NCBI GenBank assembly: GCA_964393465.1 | Contig: CAYMTT010000014.1 | Span: 1-19,280 of the forward strand | From: CAYMTT01 sp964393465 | GTDB lineage: Bacteria; Patescibacteriota; Minisyncoccia; Minisyncoccales; MHMH01 | Direction: 5' to 3' | Length of the DNA: 19,280 nucleotides | In this document: piece by piece, positions 17,662-19,280 of the stretch | Layout: each line of letters starts with the position of its first letter | Position numbering within the stretch: the first letter of the stretch is position 1 | Translations under genes and position numbers: made by a program | Notes under the pieces: model-generated | Database searches by the model: none | What the model saw: only the letters and a program-made list of their open reading frames with translations | What the model was told of the DNA's origin: nothing

Positions 17662-19280
17662 ATGAAAGAAAAAAAAGAAAACAAAAATTACATATCTCTT
17701 CAGGAAGCCACGCAGCTCTGCAATTACTCGCAGGAGTATTTGAGCCTGAGAGCCCGCCAAGGAAAATTAAAAGCGGAAAAATTCGGCAGGAACTGGGTCA
17801 CCACCAAAGACTGGCTGAATGAATATCTGACCAGAGTGGAAAGCTACAATGAAAAAGTCAGAGAAGAAAAAGTTAATGCCAAAGTAGAAAAAACCGACGT
17901 CGGTTTGGCGAAGGAAAAAAAGCAGGTTTTCCGAGAGCCCGCAAAGGTTCCTGCCAATCTACCTTTTGGAGAGATAATTCTCAGGCCTCCGGTCCAAAAA
18001 AACATACTGGAAAAGATGGCCGACAACCTGACAGAAATAAGACCTGCTTTAGCATCATTATTGATGCTCTTTTTAATTATCGGATGCGGAATTTTGGGGA
18101 AAGAAGATTTTAAAATTCCTTTGAAAAATCCCATTTACAAGACCCAAGCCAGTCTGCAGGAATTATCTTTGGACATTTCAAAAAGCGTGGGGATTGCAGG
18201 CCAGGCCGGCAGCCGAATGCTTGATGATGTGGGCAGCCGGGAGGTATCCGTTGGAGGAGAAAGGTTCACCCTGAGAAATGCTTTTGATGAGAATATCAAC
18301 AGTTTCAGGGGATACTGGTACTGGCTGGCTCAAAAATTAGGTCCTTTGGTTGACAGTTATTGCCGGGCCGACGAATTCATGAAAGGCAAGCTCTTGGCTT
18401 TAAAAGAAAGAATAGAAAGAGATGTCAACAAGGCCAATTATTTGGTAAAGAGGGGATTTTGGAGATTCGGAGATTTTATAGCGGAAAGAATAGCTAAAAA
18501 AATAGCTCTCTCGGGCAGAGATATTTACAACAATTATTGGGCGGCCGACGATTATCTGAGATTGAAACTAACCAGCATACCGGTAAGTTTTCTGCAGTAT
18601 CTGAGAGACGCCAGGGAAGGATATTTGGCGCTTAATGATTCTTTTGAAAAACAGCTTTCTTCCGATTGGAAGAGCTTGAAAAAAATAGTTTCTTATCCTT
18701 TTTACGCGGTCAAGAATCTGGCTCTGTGGCCTTTTGCTCCTTCGGAATCTTCTTTGACCAAAGAAGATCTGCAGGAAGAGTCCAAAACCTTGATGGAGCA
18801 AATCCGAGAAGAGTTCCGCAATCTTAGGCAGGAGGGAATTCCCACCAAGCAAGTCACAGAAAAAATCATAGAAAAAGAAACTGTCAAAGAAGTGGAAACC
18901 GTCAAGAAAATTGTCGAAACAGACGATGAACAACTGGAAAAGATAAGAGAAAACATAAGGTATCTTGAAGACGAAATAGCCAAACGCCTTTACGCTCCCG
19001 GCGGAGTGATACGGCAGACCATTCACGTAACAGAACCTGTCAGGTCGCCGAAAATTTACCAGGAAGACGGAGAGATAGTTTTACAGACTGCAGGCTCCGG
19101 GAATATCATTATTTCTTCTGCCACCGGGCTGCAGCTCCACGGAAAGCAGGTGATCATAGATTCAAACAGCGCCACCAATCCTTTGATAGTTTTGAATGAC
19201 AATACCAGGATAAACGGGGACTTAACCGTGACCGGCAAGACCAACATCGGAGGAAAGATCAGCGGAGAAACGCTCATTTT
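17662..19280 (+). CDS. Large membrane-anchored HTH protein with fibre-like outer region (3' truncated)
   Basis: Open to the window end, at least 539 residues. Residues 9-60 form the same excisionase-type HTH as the previous gene (YISLQEATQLCNYSQEYLSL, GRNWVTTKDW). A charged linker (60-120) precedes one membrane helix at about 128-146. The rest is predicted outside: a helical, tryptophan/tyrosine-rich region (about 160-360), a charged coil (about 365-442, including the KEVETVKKIVE part) and, from about 446, short beta strands with NIIISSATG, VIIDSNSATNPLIVLND and INGDLTVTGKTNIGG, resembling the beta repeats of tail-fibre or tailspike-like proteins. No family assignment for the whole protein. 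Codon use matches the neighbours. Likely a transmembrane DNA-binding receptor or a nucleoid-anchored surface fibre; both are inference. Confidence 0.72.
   Translation, partial: MKEKKENKNYISLQEATQLCNYSQEYLSLRARQGKLKAEKFGRNWVTTKDWLNEYLTRVESYNEKVREEKVNAKVEKTDVGLAKEKKQVFREPAKVPANLPFGEIILRPPVQKNILEKMADNLTEIRPALASLLMLFLIIGCGILGKEDFKIPLKNPIYKTQASLQELSLDISKSVGIAGQAGSRMLDDVGSREVSVGGERFTLRNAFDENINSFRGYWYWLAQKLGPLVDSYCRADEFMKGKLLALKERIERDVNKANYLVKRGFWRFGDFIAERIAKKIALSGRDIYNNYWAADDYLRLKLTSIPVSFLQYLRDAREGYLALNDSFEKQLSSDWKSLKKIVSYPFYAVKNLALWPFAPSESSLTKEDLQEESKTLMEQIREEFRNLRQEGIPTKQVTEKIIEKETVKEVETVKKIVETDDEQLEKIRENIRYLEDEIAKRLYAPGGVIRQTIHVTEPVRSPKIYQEDGEIVLQTAGSGNIIISSATGLQLHGKQVIIDSNSATNPLIVLNDNTRINGDLTVTGKTNIGGKISGETLI

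Noticed and set aside
18568..19026. Minus-strand ORFs at the right end (18568-19026, 18702-18983, 19056-19277)
   Set aside because: They lie opposite the open plus-strand HTH-TM fibre gene, which continues a proven domain order; the minus ORFs show only low-complexity Phe/Ser-rich sequence.
1..19280. CRISPR arrays, insertion sequences, transposases, restriction or toxin-antitoxin genes
   Set aside because: I saw no regularly spaced repeats, no terminal inverted repeats around a transposase-like ORF, and no recognisable nuclease or antitoxin genes.

Overview
The window looks like a chromosomal piece of a Candidate Phyla Radiation (Patescibacteria, probably Parcubacteria-type) bacterium. The pointers are a compact secretin-less type IV pilus (T4P) locus of the pilM-N-O-B-T-C plus minor-pilin kind, very short gene spacing, near absence of Shine-Dalgarno sequences, leaderless-looking promoters, and membrane-anchored excisionase-type HTH proteins of a sort I associate with this group. 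TGA ends several genes at sensible points (for example the M24 peptidase, pilN and pilD), so the standard bacterial code fits and a UGA=Gly code does not. The lineage call is an inference, since no rRNA is present.

Layout. (1) 1-1501: a visibly AT-richer stretch holding a 5'-truncated lipoate-protein ligase catalytic gene, a separate gene for its C-terminal accessory domain, and about 500 bases with only weak ORFs. It ends exactly at the 3' end of a tRNA-Ser(GCU) on the minus strand. (2) 1502-3784: tRNA-Ser(GCU), an M24 Xaa-Pro peptidase, tRNA-Ser(UGA) and a thymidylate-kinase-like NMP kinase. The two protein genes are the only ones with strong Shine-Dalgarno sequences, and most units end in intrinsic terminators. 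(3) 3836-10419: the pilus assembly operon pilM-pilN-pilO-(PilP-like)-pilB-pilT-pilC, tightly packed. (4) 10413-11046: the major pilin with its own extended -10 promoter, leader palindrome and terminator. (5) 11048-15726: a leaderless-looking operon of prepilin peptidase, four minor pilin genes (GspH-, PilV-, PilW- and PilX-like) and the NAD-dependent DNA ligase ligA. (6) 15749-16873: rodA, leaderless-looking. (7) 16852-19280: two paralogous genes for membrane-tethered HTH proteins. The first is a small protein of 129 aa. The second runs off the window (at least 539 aa) and carries a long extracytoplasmic part with helices, a charged coil and fibre-like beta repeats.

How the genes work together. 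Regions 3-5 supply a T4P machine: PilM/N/O platform, PilC inner-membrane core, PilB extension motor, PilT retraction motor, pilin, minor pilins and the processing peptidase. No secretin (PilQ) gene is present in the cluster. RodA is the SEDS glycan polymerase of the cell wall. The most promising candidate for an undescribed system is region 7. The two HTH-TM paralogues have promoters that look alike, share a recurring CGGAT motif, and the second gene has a long 5' leader with a well-formed stem and two palindromes next to its start codon. That suggests a self- or cross-regulated pair of membrane-bound DNA-binding proteins, one of which reaches out of the cell.
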